From the NCBI RefSeq assembly GCF_002563895.1, contig NZ_PDJB01000001.1, positions 4,075,501 through 4,139,500 on the forward strand: 64,000 nucleotides of DNA. The letters run 5' to 3'. Source of the DNA: Pseudomonas lurida (GTDB lineage Bacteria > Pseudomonadota > Gammaproteobacteria > Pseudomonadales > Pseudomonadaceae). The notes beneath the pieces are model-generated. The model did not search any database and was not told the DNA's origin. It saw only the letters and a list, made by a program, of their open reading frames with translations. The position numbers and the translations under genes are program-made. Shown here one piece after another: positions 8,618 through 19,172 of this stretch (positions within the stretch are counted from its first letter, which is position 1; each line of letters starts with the position of its first letter).

Positions 8618-10996
8618 TCACTTCCTTAACGTGGCGTTCAACCTTTGTTCGAGCGAGGTGAGGATATTTTGTGTCGTGGTATTCACCTCATCGTCATTAA
8701 GAGTGCGCGATGGATGCTGCCAGGTCAAGCCAACTGCAAGGCTTTTTCTATGCGGATCAATGCCTTTACCCTGATAGACGTCAAATAGCCTGAGGTCTGT
8801 CAGCCATTCCCCTGCATTTTCACGGATTACATCCAGAACGGCAGTGGCGGCCACTTCGCGGTCGGCAATCAACGCCAAGTCACGACGCACTTCAGGGAAG
8901 CGCGACAGCTCGCTGAATTTAGGCATTTTGCCCGAAGCGACTTCAGCCAGGACCAGCTCAAAGACAAATACCGGACGGTCAAGACCGAGGGTTTTCGACA
9001 GCTCAGGGTGAATAGCACCGACGAAGCCGACCAAGCGCCCTTCGCGCTCGATGCGTGCCGTCTGGCCAGGGTGCAACGCCGGGTGGCTGCCCGGTACGAA
9101 GGTGAACGCATCCAGAGCACCGGCAAAGCCCAGCACCGCTTCCACGTCAGCCTTGACGTCGAAGAAGTCCACGGCATCGCGACCCTGCGCCCAGCCTTCC
9201 GGCAGGCGGCTACCGCACACCACGCCAGCCAGCATCGGCTCTTGCTTCAGGCCATCGAGTTGGCCGACGAATCGCAGGCCGCTTTCGAACATGCGCACGC
9301 GATCTTGCTGACGGTTCAGGTTATGGGAAAGTGCCTTCACCAAGCCTGGCCACAGCGAAGAACGCATGGCTGCCATATCGTTGGAGATCGGGTTGGCCAA
9401 CAGCAGCGGCTCGACGCCTGGATTGAACAGCTCGAACTGCTTGGGATCGATGAAGCTGTAGGTCACTGCTTCCTGGTAGCCACGGGCAACCAACAGACGA
9501 CGCAGGTCAGGCAGGTGCGCGCGCGCTTCAGCCTTCGGCTGGGGTGCCAGGCGCGCTTGCGGGTAACGAACCGGCAGACGGTTGTAGCCGTACAAGCGAG
9601 CCAGCTCTTCGATCAGGTCGACTTCCAGGCTGATATCGAAGCGATGGCTTGGTACTTCAACGGTCCACTGCCCTTGTGCACCTGCGGAAACACCCAGGCC
9701 GAGGGCAGACAACAGTTGCTCGATTTCAGCCGGCTCGATGACCAGGCCAAGCATTTGCTCGACACTTTTGGCGCGCAGGGTAATCGGCGCAATGGACGGC
9801 AGGTACTGCTCGTTCACCGTTTCAGTGATCGGGCCGGCTTCGCCGCCGGTGATTTCCAGCAGCAGGCCAGTGGCGCGCTCCATGGCTTCACGGGCCAGCT
9901 TCCAGTCCACGCCGCGCTCGTAGCGGTGCGACGCATCGGTGTGCAGGCCGTAGGAACGGGCTTTGCCGGCAATGGCGATCTGGTCGAAGAACGCACTCTC
10001 AAGGAACACGTCGCGAGTCTTCTCGGAAACACCGCTGTGCTCACCCCCCATCACGCCGGCAATCGCCAGGGCGCGGGAATGGTCGGCAATCACCAGGGTG
10101 TCGGCACGCAGGCTGACTTCCTGGCCATCGAGCAGCACCAGCTTCTCGCCTTCTTCCGCCATGCGCACACGGATGCCGCCATTGATTTCGGCGAGGTCGA
10201 ACGCATGCAGCGGTTGGCCCAGTTCCAGCATCACGTAGTTGGTGATGTCGACGGCAGCGTCGATGCTGCGCACGTCGGCGCGACGCAGGCGCTCAACCAT
10301 CCACAGCGGGGTTGGCTTGGACAGGTCGACGTTGCGGATCACACGGCCCAGGTAACGCGGGCATGCGCTTGGGGCCAGCACGTCGATCGGGCGCACTTCG
10401 TCGTGCACCGCAGGCACGGCGGCAACCACTGGACGAGTGACCGGGGCGTTGTACAACGCGCCCACTTCACGTGCGAGGCCCGCCAGGGAAAGGCAGTCGC
10501 CACGGTTCGGGGTCAGGTCGACCTCGATGCTGGCGTCTTCCAGTTCCAGGTAAACACGAATGTCCTGGCCCACTGGCGCGTCGGCCGGCAGTTCCATCAG
10601 GCCATCATTGCCCTCGCCCACCTGCAGTTCCGCCTGGGAGCACAGCATGCCGTTGGACTCAACGCCACGCAGCTTGGCCTTCTTGATCTTGAAATCGCCC
10701 GGCAGCTCGGCACCGATCATAGCGAACGGGATCTTCAGGCCCGGGCGCACATTGGGCGCTCCGCAGACGACCTGGAAAGTTTCCGTGCCATTGCTGACCT
10801 GGCATACACGCAGCTTGTCGGCATCGGGGTGCTGCTCGGTGCTTAGCACCTCGCCCACTACCACACCACTGAAGACACCGGCGGCCGGGGTAACGCTATC
10901 GACCTCAAGACCGGCCATCGACAGACGAGCAACCAGCTCGTCGCGATCTACCTGCGGGCTTACCCAGCCACGCAGCCATTGTTCACTGAATTTCAT
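8618..10996 (-). CDS. pheT: Phenylalanyl-tRNA synthetase beta subunit
   Basis: Large subunit of the (alpha-beta)2 enzyme that charges tRNA-Phe; it carries editing and tRNA-binding domains. 792 residues: N-terminal EMAP-like tRNA-binding domain (GEVLSTEQHPDADKLRVCQVS), B3/B4 editing region (RYLGRVI), B5, catalytic-like core and C-terminal anticodon-binding FDX-ACB domain (FPEVRRDLALIAD). It lies 26 bp after pheS and 3 bp before ihfA. Confidence 0.98.
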   Translation of the reverse strand: MKFSEQWLRGWVSPQVDRDELVARLSMAGLEVDSVTPAAGVFSGVVVGEVLSTEQHPDADKLRVCQVSNGTETFQVVCGAPNVRPGLKIPFAMIGAELPGDFKIKKAKLRGVESNGMLCSQAELQVGEGNDGLMELPADAPVGQDIRVYLELEDASIEVDLTPNRGDCLSLAGLAREVGALYNAPVTRPVVAAVPAVHDEVRPIDVLAPSACPRYLGRVIRNVDLSKPTPLWMVERLRRADVRSIDAAVDITNYVMLELGQPLHAFDLAEINGGIRVRMAEEGEKLVLLDGQEVSLRADTLVIADHSRALAIAGVMGGEHSGVSEKTRDVFLESAFFDQIAIAGKARSYGLHTDASHRYERGVDWKLAREAMERATGLLLEITGGEAGPITETVNEQYLPSIAPITLRAKSVEQMLGLVIEPAEIEQLLSALGLGVSAGAQGQWTVEVPSHRFDISLEVDLIEELARLYGYNRLPVRYPQARLAPQPKAEARAHLPDLRRLLVARGYQEAVTYSFIDPKQFELFNPGVEPLLLANPISNDMAAMRSSLWPGLVKALSHNLNRQQDRVRMFESGLRFVGQLDGLKQEPMLAGVVCGSRLPEGWAQGRDAVDFFDVKADVEAVLGFAGALDAFTFVPGSHPALHPGQTARIEREGRLVGFVGAIHPELSKTLGLDRPVFVFELVLAEVASGKMPKFSELSRFPEVRRDLALIADREVAATAVLDVIRENAGEWLTDLRLFDVYQGKGIDPHRKSLAVGLTWQHPSRTLNDDEVNTTTQNILTSLEQRLNATLRK

Positions 10997-11022
10997 CCTG
11001 CTCTCCTAAAGATTCGTTACGA

Positions 11023-12093
<1,071 letters not shown>

Positions 12094-12147
12094 ATGACGT
12101 TTAACACCTTGGGCTACGGAGTAACCCAGGGTGACTGTCGGGGGTAC

Positions 12148-12504
12148 TTAAGCCAAGGTGGCTTTAGCTTTCTCGACAATCGCAGCAAACGCCGCTTTTT
12201 CGTTCACTGCCAGATCAGCCAGAACCTTACGGTCGATCTCGATGGACGCTTTTTTCAGGCCAGCGATGAAACGGCTGTAGGACAGACCGTTAACACGTGC
12301 ACCAGCGTTGATACGAGCGATCCACAGAGCGCGGAACTGACGTTTTTTCTGACGACGGTCACGGTAGGCGTATTGGCCTGCCTTGATTACCGCTTGCTTG
12401 GCAACACGGAATACGCGTGAACGCGCGCCGTAGTAGCCTTTAGCAAGTTTCAGAATTTTTTTGTGACGTTTACGGGCAATGACGCCACGCTTTACACGAG
12501 CCAT
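12148..12504 (-). CDS. rplT: 50S ribosomal protein L20
   Basis: 118 residues, strongly basic, with the L20 N-terminal extension ([29 protein letters not shown]). Early assembly protein of the large subunit; in other bacteria it also represses the infC-rpmI-rplT mRNA. It lies 30 bp after rpmI. Confidence 0.99.
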
Positions 12505-12534
12505 GAGTTACTTCCTCTATTCTTGAACCAAAAA

Positions 12535-12729
12535 TTAACGAAGGCGCAGCATGCGCTCGACTTTTGCCACGTCAGACGGATGCAGCAAGCTGCTACCGCG
12601 CAGTTGACGCTTACGCTTGGTCGACATTTTGGTCAGGATGTGGCTCTTGAAAGCGTGCTTGTGCTTGATACCGTTAGCAGTTTTCAGAAACCGCTTAGCA
12701 GCACCACTTTTAGTCTTCATCTTTGGCAT
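12535..12729 (-). CDS. rpmI: 50S ribosomal protein L35
   Basis: 64-residue basic protein with the L35 signature ([33 protein letters not shown]). It sits in the usual place between infC and rplT, 60 bp after infC. Confidence 0.99.
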   Translation of the reverse strand: MPKMKTKSGAAKRFLKTANGIKHKHAFKSHILTKMSTKRKRQLRGSSLLHPSDVAKVERMLRLR

Positions 12730-12789
12730 GTTCGGATACTCCGCATTCAGTTGATAAACATAATCAGAAGGCCTGCCGTGCCCTGTTGA

Positions 12790-13341
12790 TTACTTCTTCT
12801 TTTTCGGGGCGATGACCATGATCAGCTGGCGTCCTTCCATCTTAGGATGCTGTTCGACCGAACCGTACTCGAGCAGGTCAGCTTCAACCCGCTTGAGGAG
12901 TTCCATCCCCAGCTCCTGGTGGGCCATCTCACGGCCGCGGAATCGCAAGGATACCTTGGCCCTGTCCCCATCACTCAGGAAACGTACCAGGTTGCGCAGT
13001 TTTACCTGGTAATCCCCTTCCTCCGTCCCTGGACGAAACTTGATTTCTTTTACTTGAATCTGCTTCTGGTTCTTCTTCGCCGCGGCAACCTGCTTCTTCT
13101 TTTCGAAGATCGACTTGCCGTAGTCCATCACCCGGCATACGGGTGGGATTGCATCGGCGGAGATTTCCACCAGGTCCAATTTGGACTCTTCTGCAATACG
13201 AAGCGCTTCATCAATCGAGACGATGCCAATCTGCTCGCCGTCAGCGCCAATTAACCGAACCTCGCGTGCCGAGATATTCTCGTTGATCGGGGCTTTCGGT
13301 GCAGCTCGTTTATCTTGTCTCATTTCACGCTTAATAATAAT
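12790..13341 (-). CDS. infC: Translation initiation factor IF-3, ATT start
   Basis: IF-3 checks start-codon selection on the 30S subunit. 183 residues from an ATT start at 13341: N-domain ([16 protein letters not shown]), linker and C-domain ([21 protein letters not shown]) ending in a Lys tail. An ATG lies six codons later, but the family's extended N-terminus ([11 protein letters not shown]) and the GGAG just upstream favour the ATT triplet run. The first ATT shares one base with the thrS stop (TAATT), implying coupling. Which of the three consecutive ATT codons is used cannot be settled by eye. Confidence 0.95.
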   Translation of the reverse strand: MIIKREMRQDKRAAPKAPINENISAREVRLIGADGEQIGIVSIDEALRIAEESKLDLVEISADAIPPVCRVMDYGKSIFEKKKQVAAAKKNQKQIQVKEIKFRPGTEEGDYQVKLRNLVRFLSDGDRAKVSLRFRGREMAHQELGMELLKRVEADLLEYGSVEQHPKMEGRQLIMVIAPKKKK

Positions 13342-15263
13342 TACTCCGAATCTGGGCGACCACGCCGGGAAACCGCTTGCGCGAGGAACTCAGCGAACTG
13401 GGCGACGGGCATCGAGCCCAGGTCAGCACCTTCACGAGTACGCACAGCGACAGTCTGCATCTCGACTTCCCGATCTCCGATAACCAAAAGATAGGGAACC
13501 TTGAGCAAAGTATGCTCGCGGATTTTAAAGCCGATCTTTTCATTTCTCAAGTCGGACTTGGCACGAAATCCGCTTTCGTTGAGTGTTTTTTCAACTTCAG
13601 CGGCAAAATCTGCCTGTTTATCAGTGATATTCATGATCACTGCCTGGGTCGGAGCCAGCCACGCAGGGAATGCACCCTCGTAGTGCTCGATCAGGATCCC
13701 GACGAACCGTTCGAACGAGCCGAGGATCGCCCGGTGCAGCATAACCGGGTGTTTACGGCTGTTGTCTTCGGAGACGTATTCGGCTCCCAGACGGATCGGC
13801 AGGTTAAAATCGAGCTGCAGAGTACCACACTGCCAGACGCGGCCAAGGCAATCTTTCAGAGAAAACTCGATCTTCGGACCGTAGAACGCGCCCTCGCCCG
13901 GCTGCAAGTCGTACGCAAGCCCCGCACTGTCCAGTGCTGCGGCCAGTGCAGCTTCGGCGCGATCCCACAGCTCATCGGAGCCAACGCGCTTTTCCGGACG
14001 AGTGGACAGCTTCATCTCGACTTCGGTAAAGCCGAAATCGCGATAAACGTCCATGGTCAGCTTGATGAACGCGGCGGATTCGGCCTGCATCTGCTCTTCG
14101 GTGCAGAAAATGTGGGCGTCGTCCTGGGTGAAGCCACGCACGCGCATGATGCCGTGCAGCGCACCCGATGGCTCGTTACGGTGGCAGGCACCAAACTCGG
14201 CCAGGCGCATCGGCAGCTCGCGGTAGCTCTTCAGGCCCTGGTTGAACACCTGCACGTGGCATGGGCAGTTCATCGGCTTGATGGCGTAGTCGCGGTTTTC
14301 CGACTGGGTGGTGAACATGTTGTCGGCGTAGTTGGCCCAGTGCCCGGATTTCTCCCACAGGCTACGGTCAACCACCTGAGGTGTCTTGATCTCCAGGTAG
14401 CCGTTCTCGCGCTGAACCTTGCGCATGTACTGCTCGAGTACCTGATACAGGGTCCAGCCGTTCGGGTGCCAGAACACCATGCCCGGCGCTTCTTCCTGGA
14501 GGTGGAACAGGTTCAGGCGCTTGCCGATCTTGCGGTGATCGCGCTTCTCGGCTTCTTCGATGCGCTGGATGTAGGCAGCCAGTTGCTTCTTGTCAGCCCA
14601 CGCAGTGCCGTAGATACGTTGCAGTTGCTCGTTCTTCGCGTCGCCACGCCAGTAGGCACCGGACAGCTTGGTCAACTTGAAGGACTTGAGGAAGCGCGTG
14701 TTGGGCACGTGGGGGCCACGGCACATGTCGACGTATTCTTCGTGGTAGTACAGGCCCATGGCCTGCTCGTCCGGCATGTCTTCCACCAGGCGCAGCTTGT
14801 AGTCTTCGCCACGGGCGGTGAACACGTCGATCACTTCGGCGCGAGGCGTGACTTTCTTGATCACGTCGTAATCTTTTTCGATCAGCGCGTGCATGCGTTG
14901 TTCGATGGCGGCCAGGTCGTCCGGGGTGAAAGGACGCTCATAGGCGATGTCGTAATAGAAGCCTTCGTCAATGACCGGGCCGATCACCATCTTCGCGGTT
15001 GGGTACAACTGTTTGACCGCATGGCCAATCAGGTGCGCGCAAGAGTGGCGAATTATCTCCAGCCCCTCTTGATCCTTGGGCGTAATGATCTGCAGGCTGG
15101 CGTCGCCGGTGATCAGGTCGCTCGCGTCGACGAGCTTGCCGTCGACCTTGCCGGCCACGGTGGCCTTGGCCAGGCCTGCGCCAATGGATGCGGCGACCTC
15201 GGCTACGGAAACCGAATGATCGAATGAACGTTGACTGCCGTCGGGAAGAGTAATAGTTGGCAT
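13341..15263 (-). CDS. thrS: Threonyl-tRNA synthetase
   Basis: Charges tRNA-Thr. 640 residues: TGS domain ([11 protein letters not shown]), editing domain with [11 protein letters not shown], class II catalytic core ([19 protein letters not shown], motif 2 [20 protein letters not shown]) and the C-terminal anticodon-binding domain. I chose the ATG at 15263, preceded by GGAGG 5 bp away. A longer frame to 15296 has no support. The leader holds a hairpin that mimics the tRNA-Thr anticodon loop, so autoregulation is plausible. Confidence 0.98.
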   Translation of the reverse strand: MPTITLPDGSQRSFDHSVSVAEVAASIGAGLAKATVAGKVDGKLVDASDLITGDASLQIITPKDQEGLEIIRHSCAHLIGHAVKQLYPTAKMVIGPVIDEGFYYDIAYERPFTPDDLAAIEQRMHALIEKDYDVIKKVTPRAEVIDVFTARGEDYKLRLVEDMPDEQAMGLYYHEEYVDMCRGPHVPNTRFLKSFKLTKLSGAYWRGDAKNEQLQRIYGTAWADKKQLAAYIQRIEEAEKRDHRKIGKRLNLFHLQEEAPGMVFWHPNGWTLYQVLEQYMRKVQRENGYLEIKTPQVVDRSLWEKSGHWANYADNMFTTQSENRDYAIKPMNCPCHVQVFNQGLKSYRELPMRLAEFGACHRNEPSGALHGIMRVRGFTQDDAHIFCTEEQMQAESAAFIKLTMDVYRDFGFTEVEMKLSTRPEKRVGSDELWDRAEAALAAALDSAGLAYDLQPGEGAFYGPKIEFSLKDCLGRVWQCGTLQLDFNLPIRLGAEYVSEDNSRKHPVMLHRAILGSFERFVGILIEHYEGAFPAWLAPTQAVIMNITDKQADFAAEVEKTLNESGFRAKSDLRNEKIGFKIREHTLLKVPYLLVIGDREVEMQTVAVRTREGADLGSMPVAQFAEFLAQAVSRRGRPDSE

Positions 15264-15337
15264 GGCGCCTCCTCTCCTAGTGGTGACCCCTACCAAAGGT
15301 CACGTGGGTTGGGATGAGCCAGTACAAGATCCAACAC

Positions 15338-15377
15338 CAGGCCGTTCAGTGATGAACGCCTGCCTTACAGCGGCAGG
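15338..15377 (-). promoter_or_regulatory. Structured thrS leader, anticodon-like hairpin
   Basis: On the thrS strand, a 6-bp stem CCTGCC/GGCAGG closes a 7-nt loop GCTGTAA (15359-15377) whose middle triplet is TGT, the anticodon of tRNA-Thr. A second, longer hairpin (15338-15362, ten pairs with one bulge) shares four bases with it, so the two cannot both form fully. The rest of 15264-15630 holds no gene. Confidence 0.5.
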
Positions 15378-15630
15378 AGCCTTTCGGCCAACCGATAATC
15401 GAACCAGAGTGACTGGAGTGAGCTAAAAAGAACATGGCAAGGCGGCAATTGGCTCGCCTGGAAATAGCCAAGCGCAGAATGCTAGCACAGATGAACGGTC
15501 ATCGCCGCGCCGCTGGCTTGCGCAAATACAAATTCCGGCCTTTATAGCTGCAAAAGTGAACTTGAGCTGTACGCAATGCCTCAAACCCACTGAGAATCGC
15601 CGTTCGTCCTCGACCCAAAGGAGCATCCTC

Positions 15631-15945
15631 ATGATGCGTTTTACCTCTACCCTCGCTCTCGCCGCTTCCCTGACCCTCCTTTCCCTCGGCGCGCAGGCGG
15701 CAGCCCCGTCAAACTGGCCAGCCGGTGCTCGCGACAGCTTCGTCAGCGATTGCAGCGCAGCTGCCAGCCAGAACGTAGACGTCAAAACTGCCAAAGCCCA
15801 CTGCGAATGTGGCGCCGACAAGATCAACGCCGAATTGAGCACCGCGGAAATCAAAGAACTCATGACCAACCAGAACGCCAGCCCGGAGCTTAAAAACAAA
15901 GCAGTCGCGGCGATTTCGTCCTGCAAAGTCGTGAAGAAAAAGTAA
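15631..15945 (+). CDS. Small exported protein (104 aa), function unknown
   Basis: A Sec signal peptide (MMRFTSTLALAASLTLLSLGAQA, cut after AQA) is followed by about 80 residues with four cysteines (DCSAAAS, HCECGADKI, SSCKV), so the mature protein is probably periplasmic with disulfides. AAGGAG lies 7 bp before the first ATG. I do not recognise the family. It is monocistronic and ends before the terminator at 16057. Confidence 0.75.
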   Translation: MMRFTSTLALAASLTLLSLGAQAAAPSNWPAGARDSFVSDCSAAASQNVDVKTAKAHCECGADKINAELSTAEIKELMTNQNASPELKNKAVAAISSCKVVKKK

Positions 15946-16056
15946 GATTTGCCACTGATCACACGGCTTTTTTACGGTTAAAACAGCCCGAAAACTGCCA
16001 TTTCTCACAAATTACACAGCTTTTACGGCTTTTTTTACCAGTTGATATTTCGAGCC

Positions 16057-16079
16057 AAAGCCCCGTAGATCGGGGCTTT
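16057..16079 (+). terminator. Stem-loop after the small exported protein
   Basis: A 9-bp perfect repeat (AAAGCCCCG / CGGGGCTTT, 5-nt loop) with a short T run. The region 15946-16234 otherwise holds only the leader and promoter of the cold-shock gene; TATGAT at 16160-16165 is a fair -10 candidate. Confidence 0.6.
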
Positions 16080-16234
16080 CAGCCGAACTTGGTAGCAAAC
16101 GCAACGCTATTGATTAGCAAACAATGCCTTGGGGGGGCTCCCAAGCCGAACATTTCGACTATGATAGCCCAGTGTGCCCAGTTGGCCTGAGCAGCACAGC
16201 ACTACTGAAAATATATGTTTCTTGGAGATACACC

Positions 16235-16447
16235 ATGTCTAATCGCCAAACCGGCACCGTTAAATGGTTCAACGATGAAAAAGGCTTCGGCTTCATCACT
16301 CCTCAAGGTGGCGGTGACGACCTGTTCGTACACTTCAAAGCTATCGAAAGCGACGGTTTCAAAAGCCTGAAAGAAGGCCAAACCGTTTCCTTCGTGGCTG
16401 AGAAAGGCCAAAAGGGTATGCAAGCTGCACAAGTTCGCGGCGAGTAA
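16235..16447 (+). CDS. CspA-family cold-shock protein
   Basis: 70-residue single-strand nucleic acid-binding OB fold with RNP1 (KGFGFITP) and RNP2 (DLFVHF). It acts as RNA chaperone. The ATG at 16235 follows TTGGAG; an upstream extension of the frame is rejected. It has its own terminator. Which Csp paralogue it is cannot be told from sequence alone. Confidence 0.95.
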   Translation: MSNRQTGTVKWFNDEKGFGFITPQGGGDDLFVHFKAIESDGFKSLKEGQTVSFVAEKGQKGMQAAQVRGE

Positions 16448-16461
16448 TTCTCCGCTGAGCT

Positions 16462-16493
16462 AAAAAAACCCCGTCCATGTGACGGGGTTTTTT
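16462..16493 (+). terminator. Intrinsic terminator of the cold-shock gene
   Basis: Seven As, 7-bp GC-rich stem (CCCCGTC / GACGGGG), loop of 5 nt, then six Ts. It can work in both directions and also separates the convergent I78 gene. Confidence 0.9.
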
Positions 16494-16521
16494 GTGGGCG
16501 CTGCAAAAGCCTTTTAAAGGC

Positions 16522-16842
16522 TCAGCCGCAATTGACCCGCGTGATCACCAGGTTGTCATCGGTGTTCAGGTTCAGGCGGTCGGAGCGGTATTCCAGGGTG
16601 ATCATATCGTTAGGCTTGAGGATGCGTGCGTTCTGCGCACCGGCACGGGTACGCGCCTGTTCCAGCAACTGGGGCGAAGCTTTCTGGCCGATAGTGAACT
16701 CGGCGGCCTTCGACTCACAGCGGCTATGACCGGCATCGGCCACGGCGGCGTCTTTGGCTGGCTCAGAGGCACCCGGGGTGCTGCAACCCGCCAACGCGAG
16801 TGCTGCCAACAAAGTACCGAATGATGCGAGCTTCCAAGGCAT
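16522..16842 (-). CDS. I78-family peptidase-inhibitor lipoprotein
   Basis: 106 residues. The lipoprotein signal ends at the lipobox LAGC (Cys20). The mature part has the I78 (elastase-inhibitor) pattern: a first Cys (SRCESKAAEFTIGQ), the GQ turn, RILKPNDMITLEYRSDRLNL and the closing RVNCG, whose Cys pairs with the first. It is predicted to guard the periplasm or envelope against serine proteases. The fold call is by motif; target proteases are unknown. Transcribed alone. Confidence 0.8.
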   Translation of the reverse strand: MPWKLASFGTLLAALALAGCSTPGASEPAKDAAVADAGHSRCESKAAEFTIGQKASPQLLEQARTRAGAQNARILKPNDMITLEYRSDRLNLNTDDNLVITRVNCG

Positions 16843-16986
16843 GAAGCCTCCTATGATAAAAAATGGACAGAGATCGTGCGACAGCGATTGGGCGGATTGG
16901 TTTCAAGACGTAAACCGCCGCAGGGCAAGTCTGCCTGACTCTCGACGGGCATTCGCCCGATCAATCGTGACCAGATATGAATATGC

Positions 16987-17295
16987 TCAGTAGATGTCGA
17001 TGTAGTCGAACGCCGGCTTTGGCCAGTTTTCCTTCAATGCATTGAAGATCTGCGTCACCCAGACTTCATCGCTGGCGGCCACATTGCCTACGTATCCGGA
17101 ACCCTTGGCCCAGGTCTCCAGGCGAAACAGCAGCCCGTCGATCTCCACACCGCCTACGACCTTCCCTGAGGAGATGTAGGCAATGCCGGCCTTGGTTACC
17201 CGCAACTGGGCATGTTCGTCGTCACTGGCACTGGCGAGAAGCAGGCGCACATTCGCCAGCGTCAGGTTCTCGGGGTTGTTCAAGTCGATCTGCAC
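16987..17295 (-). CDS. Hypothetical protein (102 aa)
   Basis: A soluble, acidic 102-residue protein (MQIDLNNPENLTLANVRLLL...AFDYIDIY) without signal peptide or membrane segment. It looks like a normal coding gene with balanced composition. I recognise no domain and no partner. Confidence 0.7.
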   Translation of the reverse strand: MQIDLNNPENLTLANVRLLLASASDDEHAQLRVTKAGIAYISSGKVVGGVEIDGLLFRLETWAKGSGYVGNVAASDEVWVTQIFNALKENWPKPAFDYIDIY

Positions 17296-17466
17296 GCGGT
17301 GTTCCCCGGCAATTAAACAGGCAGACAGTGTCGCACAGCGACGCCGTCATTCCGAATCGACTCATGCCTAAGTATCAGTGCCAAAGACGATGCAAAATGG
17401 TTAACTGGCCCGGTAAGAACCGCGTTCCAGCGCATTGCCCAGTACTTTCAGCCCCGCGAGACAGTC

Positions 17467-17679
17467 ATGACCACCGTAACGCTCCAAGCCGACATCAAAG
17501 CCAAATGGCCACAGGGACAGAGCTCCTACAGCCCCGGAAGCCCCGAGGAATTGGCAATCATCGGTATCGACCTGTTGGTCAAGGAACTGGGTACACGAGC
17601 GGCGCAAGCATTCATCGGCCAGATATTCGAGAAATACCCGGCCGACCACATGGGGGCACACAACCCCGAGCGCGCATAA
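17467..17679 (+). CDS. Hypothetical protein (70 aa)
   Basis: A small soluble protein (begins MTTVTLQADIKAKWPQGQ; contains IIGIDLLVKELGTRAAQAFIGQIFEKYP). The helical segment looks real, but the ribosome site is weak and an overlapping frame on the other strand exists. Family unknown. Converges with the nucleoside hydrolase. Confidence 0.55.
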   Translation: MTTVTLQADIKAKWPQGQSSYSPGSPEELAIIGIDLLVKELGTRAAQAFIGQIFEKYPADHMGAHNPERA

Positions 17680-17712
17680 GAACCGGCCAGCGAACGCCGA
17701 CCGGTCAACACA

Positions 17713-18741
17713 TTACTTCAGACGCGCCAGGCGTTCGGTCAGCAGGTCAAAGAAGCCCTGGGCATCACCGTTCTCCACCCAGAACGCGTTCTTGGGGTGC
17801 TTCAGGCCGTCGTACCAGTCGACGATGGTCTGGCCGAAGGTAGGGCCTTCACGGCTGTCCACGACCACGTTGACGTCACGTCCGCTGAACAGCGAAGGCT
17901 TGAGCAGGTAAGCAACGACGGTAGCGTCATGCACCGGGCCGCCTGGAATGCCGTAGTGCTCCATGTCGCCCTTGACGTACTCATTGAGAATATCGCCCAC
18001 GACCTTGCTCGCGTTGTTCTTGATGTCGGCAATCTTTTTCAGGCGCGCTTCGCTGGTCAGTACCTTGTGGGTCACGTCCAACGGCAGGTAAGTCAGCTTG
18101 ACGCCACTCTTGAGCACGATCTCGGCCGCAACCGGGTCCGCGAACAGGTTGAACTCCGCCACCGGCGTGATATTGCCGCCGTTGAAGTGCGCGCCGCCCA
18201 TCACCACCACTTCCTTGATGCCCTGGGTGATTTCGGGGGCCTGGGTCAGTGCCAGCGCCAGGTTGGTCTGCGGACCGAGCATGGCGATGGTGATGCTATG
18301 AGGCTTGGCGGTGCTCAAGGTCTTGATCAGGTAATCAACGGCATTGCCGTCAGCCAGACCCTTTTTGGGTTCATGTACGGTGACGCCGGAAATACCTTCC
18401 TTGCCGTGGATGTTCTCGGCGTAGATAGGCGTGCGCAGCAGTGGCGCTGGCGCACCGGCATACACCGGGATGTCCTCGCGCCCTGCCCACTCACGGGCCA
18501 GGCGGGCGTTGCGGGAGGTCTTGTCCAAGCGCACGTTGCCGGCGACGGTGGTCAGCGCACGAATGTTCAGCTCATCCGGGGAGGCCATGGCAAACAGCAA
18601 TGCCACCACATCATCGGCGCCTGGGTCGGTGTCGATGATCAGGTCAATTTTTTCCGCCGCCTGGGCGCTTGCAGCAGTGAGTGCGGACAAAAGCAAAACA
18701 CTCCGGAACAGGTTTTTCAGGATTGGGAGACCGCGTTGCAT
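17713..18741 (-). CDS. Periplasmic nucleoside hydrolase
   Basis: Splits ribonucleosides into ribose and base. 342 residues with a signal peptide (to AQA, about residue 27), then the Ca-binding DTDPGADD motif near the mature N-terminus, the VMGGAH loop and EFNLFADPVAA of the inosine/uridine-preferring hydrolase family. AAGGAG lies 7 bp before the ATG at 18741; the longer frame upstream is rejected. As last gene of the ribose operon it probably frees ribose from outside nucleosides for RbsBAC. Export is unusual for this family, which is mostly cytoplasmic. Confidence 0.9.
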   Translation of the reverse strand: MQRGLPILKNLFRSVLLLSALTAASAQAAEKIDLIIDTDPGADDVVALLFAMASPDELNIRALTTVAGNVRLDKTSRNARLAREWAGREDIPVYAGAPAPLLRTPIYAENIHGKEGISGVTVHEPKKGLADGNAVDYLIKTLSTAKPHSITIAMLGPQTNLALALTQAPEITQGIKEVVVMGGAHFNGGNITPVAEFNLFADPVAAEIVLKSGVKLTYLPLDVTHKVLTSEARLKKIADIKNNASKVVGDILNEYVKGDMEHYGIPGGPVHDATVVAYLLKPSLFSGRDVNVVVDSREGPTFGQTIVDWYDGLKHPKNAFWVENGDAQGFFDLLTERLARLK

Positions 18742-18767
18742 AAAAACACTCCTTGTCGTTGGGAATT

Positions 18768-19172
18768 CTAAAACGTTACGCCGGACACCAGCGCGATATT
18801 GCAGTACGGCTGACACTCACCGGTGCGCACCACGGCGCGCGCCTTGTGGCTGAGTTGCTTGAATTCTTCGTGGCTGACCAGGCGACGCTCACCGAGCGCT
18901 GCCTGTTCTGTGAGCGTATTGAGTTCGACCAGCGCCGGTGGCTGCTTGAGCAGGATTTCTTCCGCCAGCACGTGACGCTCCACCTGCATCTCGCTGAGCA
19001 CGATACGCAAGGTACTGACGAAGTCCGGGATGCCCTGGGTCAACGCCAGGTCAATCAGCTCGACGCCCGGCGGAACCGGCAGGCCAGCGTCGCCGATCAC
19101 CAGGATGTCACCATGCCCCAGGGACGCGATGACACGCGACAGGGCGATATTGAGCAGGGGTGTCTTTTTCAT
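18768..19172 (-). CDS. rbsD: D-ribose pyranase
   Basis: Converts beta-ribopyranose to the furanose form used by ribokinase. 134 residues with the RbsD pattern: N-terminal [29 protein letters not shown], catalytic His20 in LGHGD and C-terminal [19 protein letters not shown]. Overlaps the end of rbsK by 4 bp, so translation is coupled. Confidence 0.97.
   Translation of the reverse strand: MKKTPLLNIALSRVIASLGHGDILVIGDAGLPVPPGVELIDLALTQGIPDFVSTLRIVLSEMQVERHVLAEEILLKQPPALVELNTLTEQAALGERRLVSHEEFKQLSHKARAVVRTGECQPYCNIALVSGVTF

Noticed and set aside
9008..10846. 612-aa open frame on the plus strand
   Set aside because: Antisense shadow of pheT; GC-rich third positions of pheT keep this frame open. 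Sequence is His/Gln/Arg-rich without domains.
13377..15227. 616-aa open frame on the plus strand
   Set aside because: Antisense shadow of thrS; same reason.
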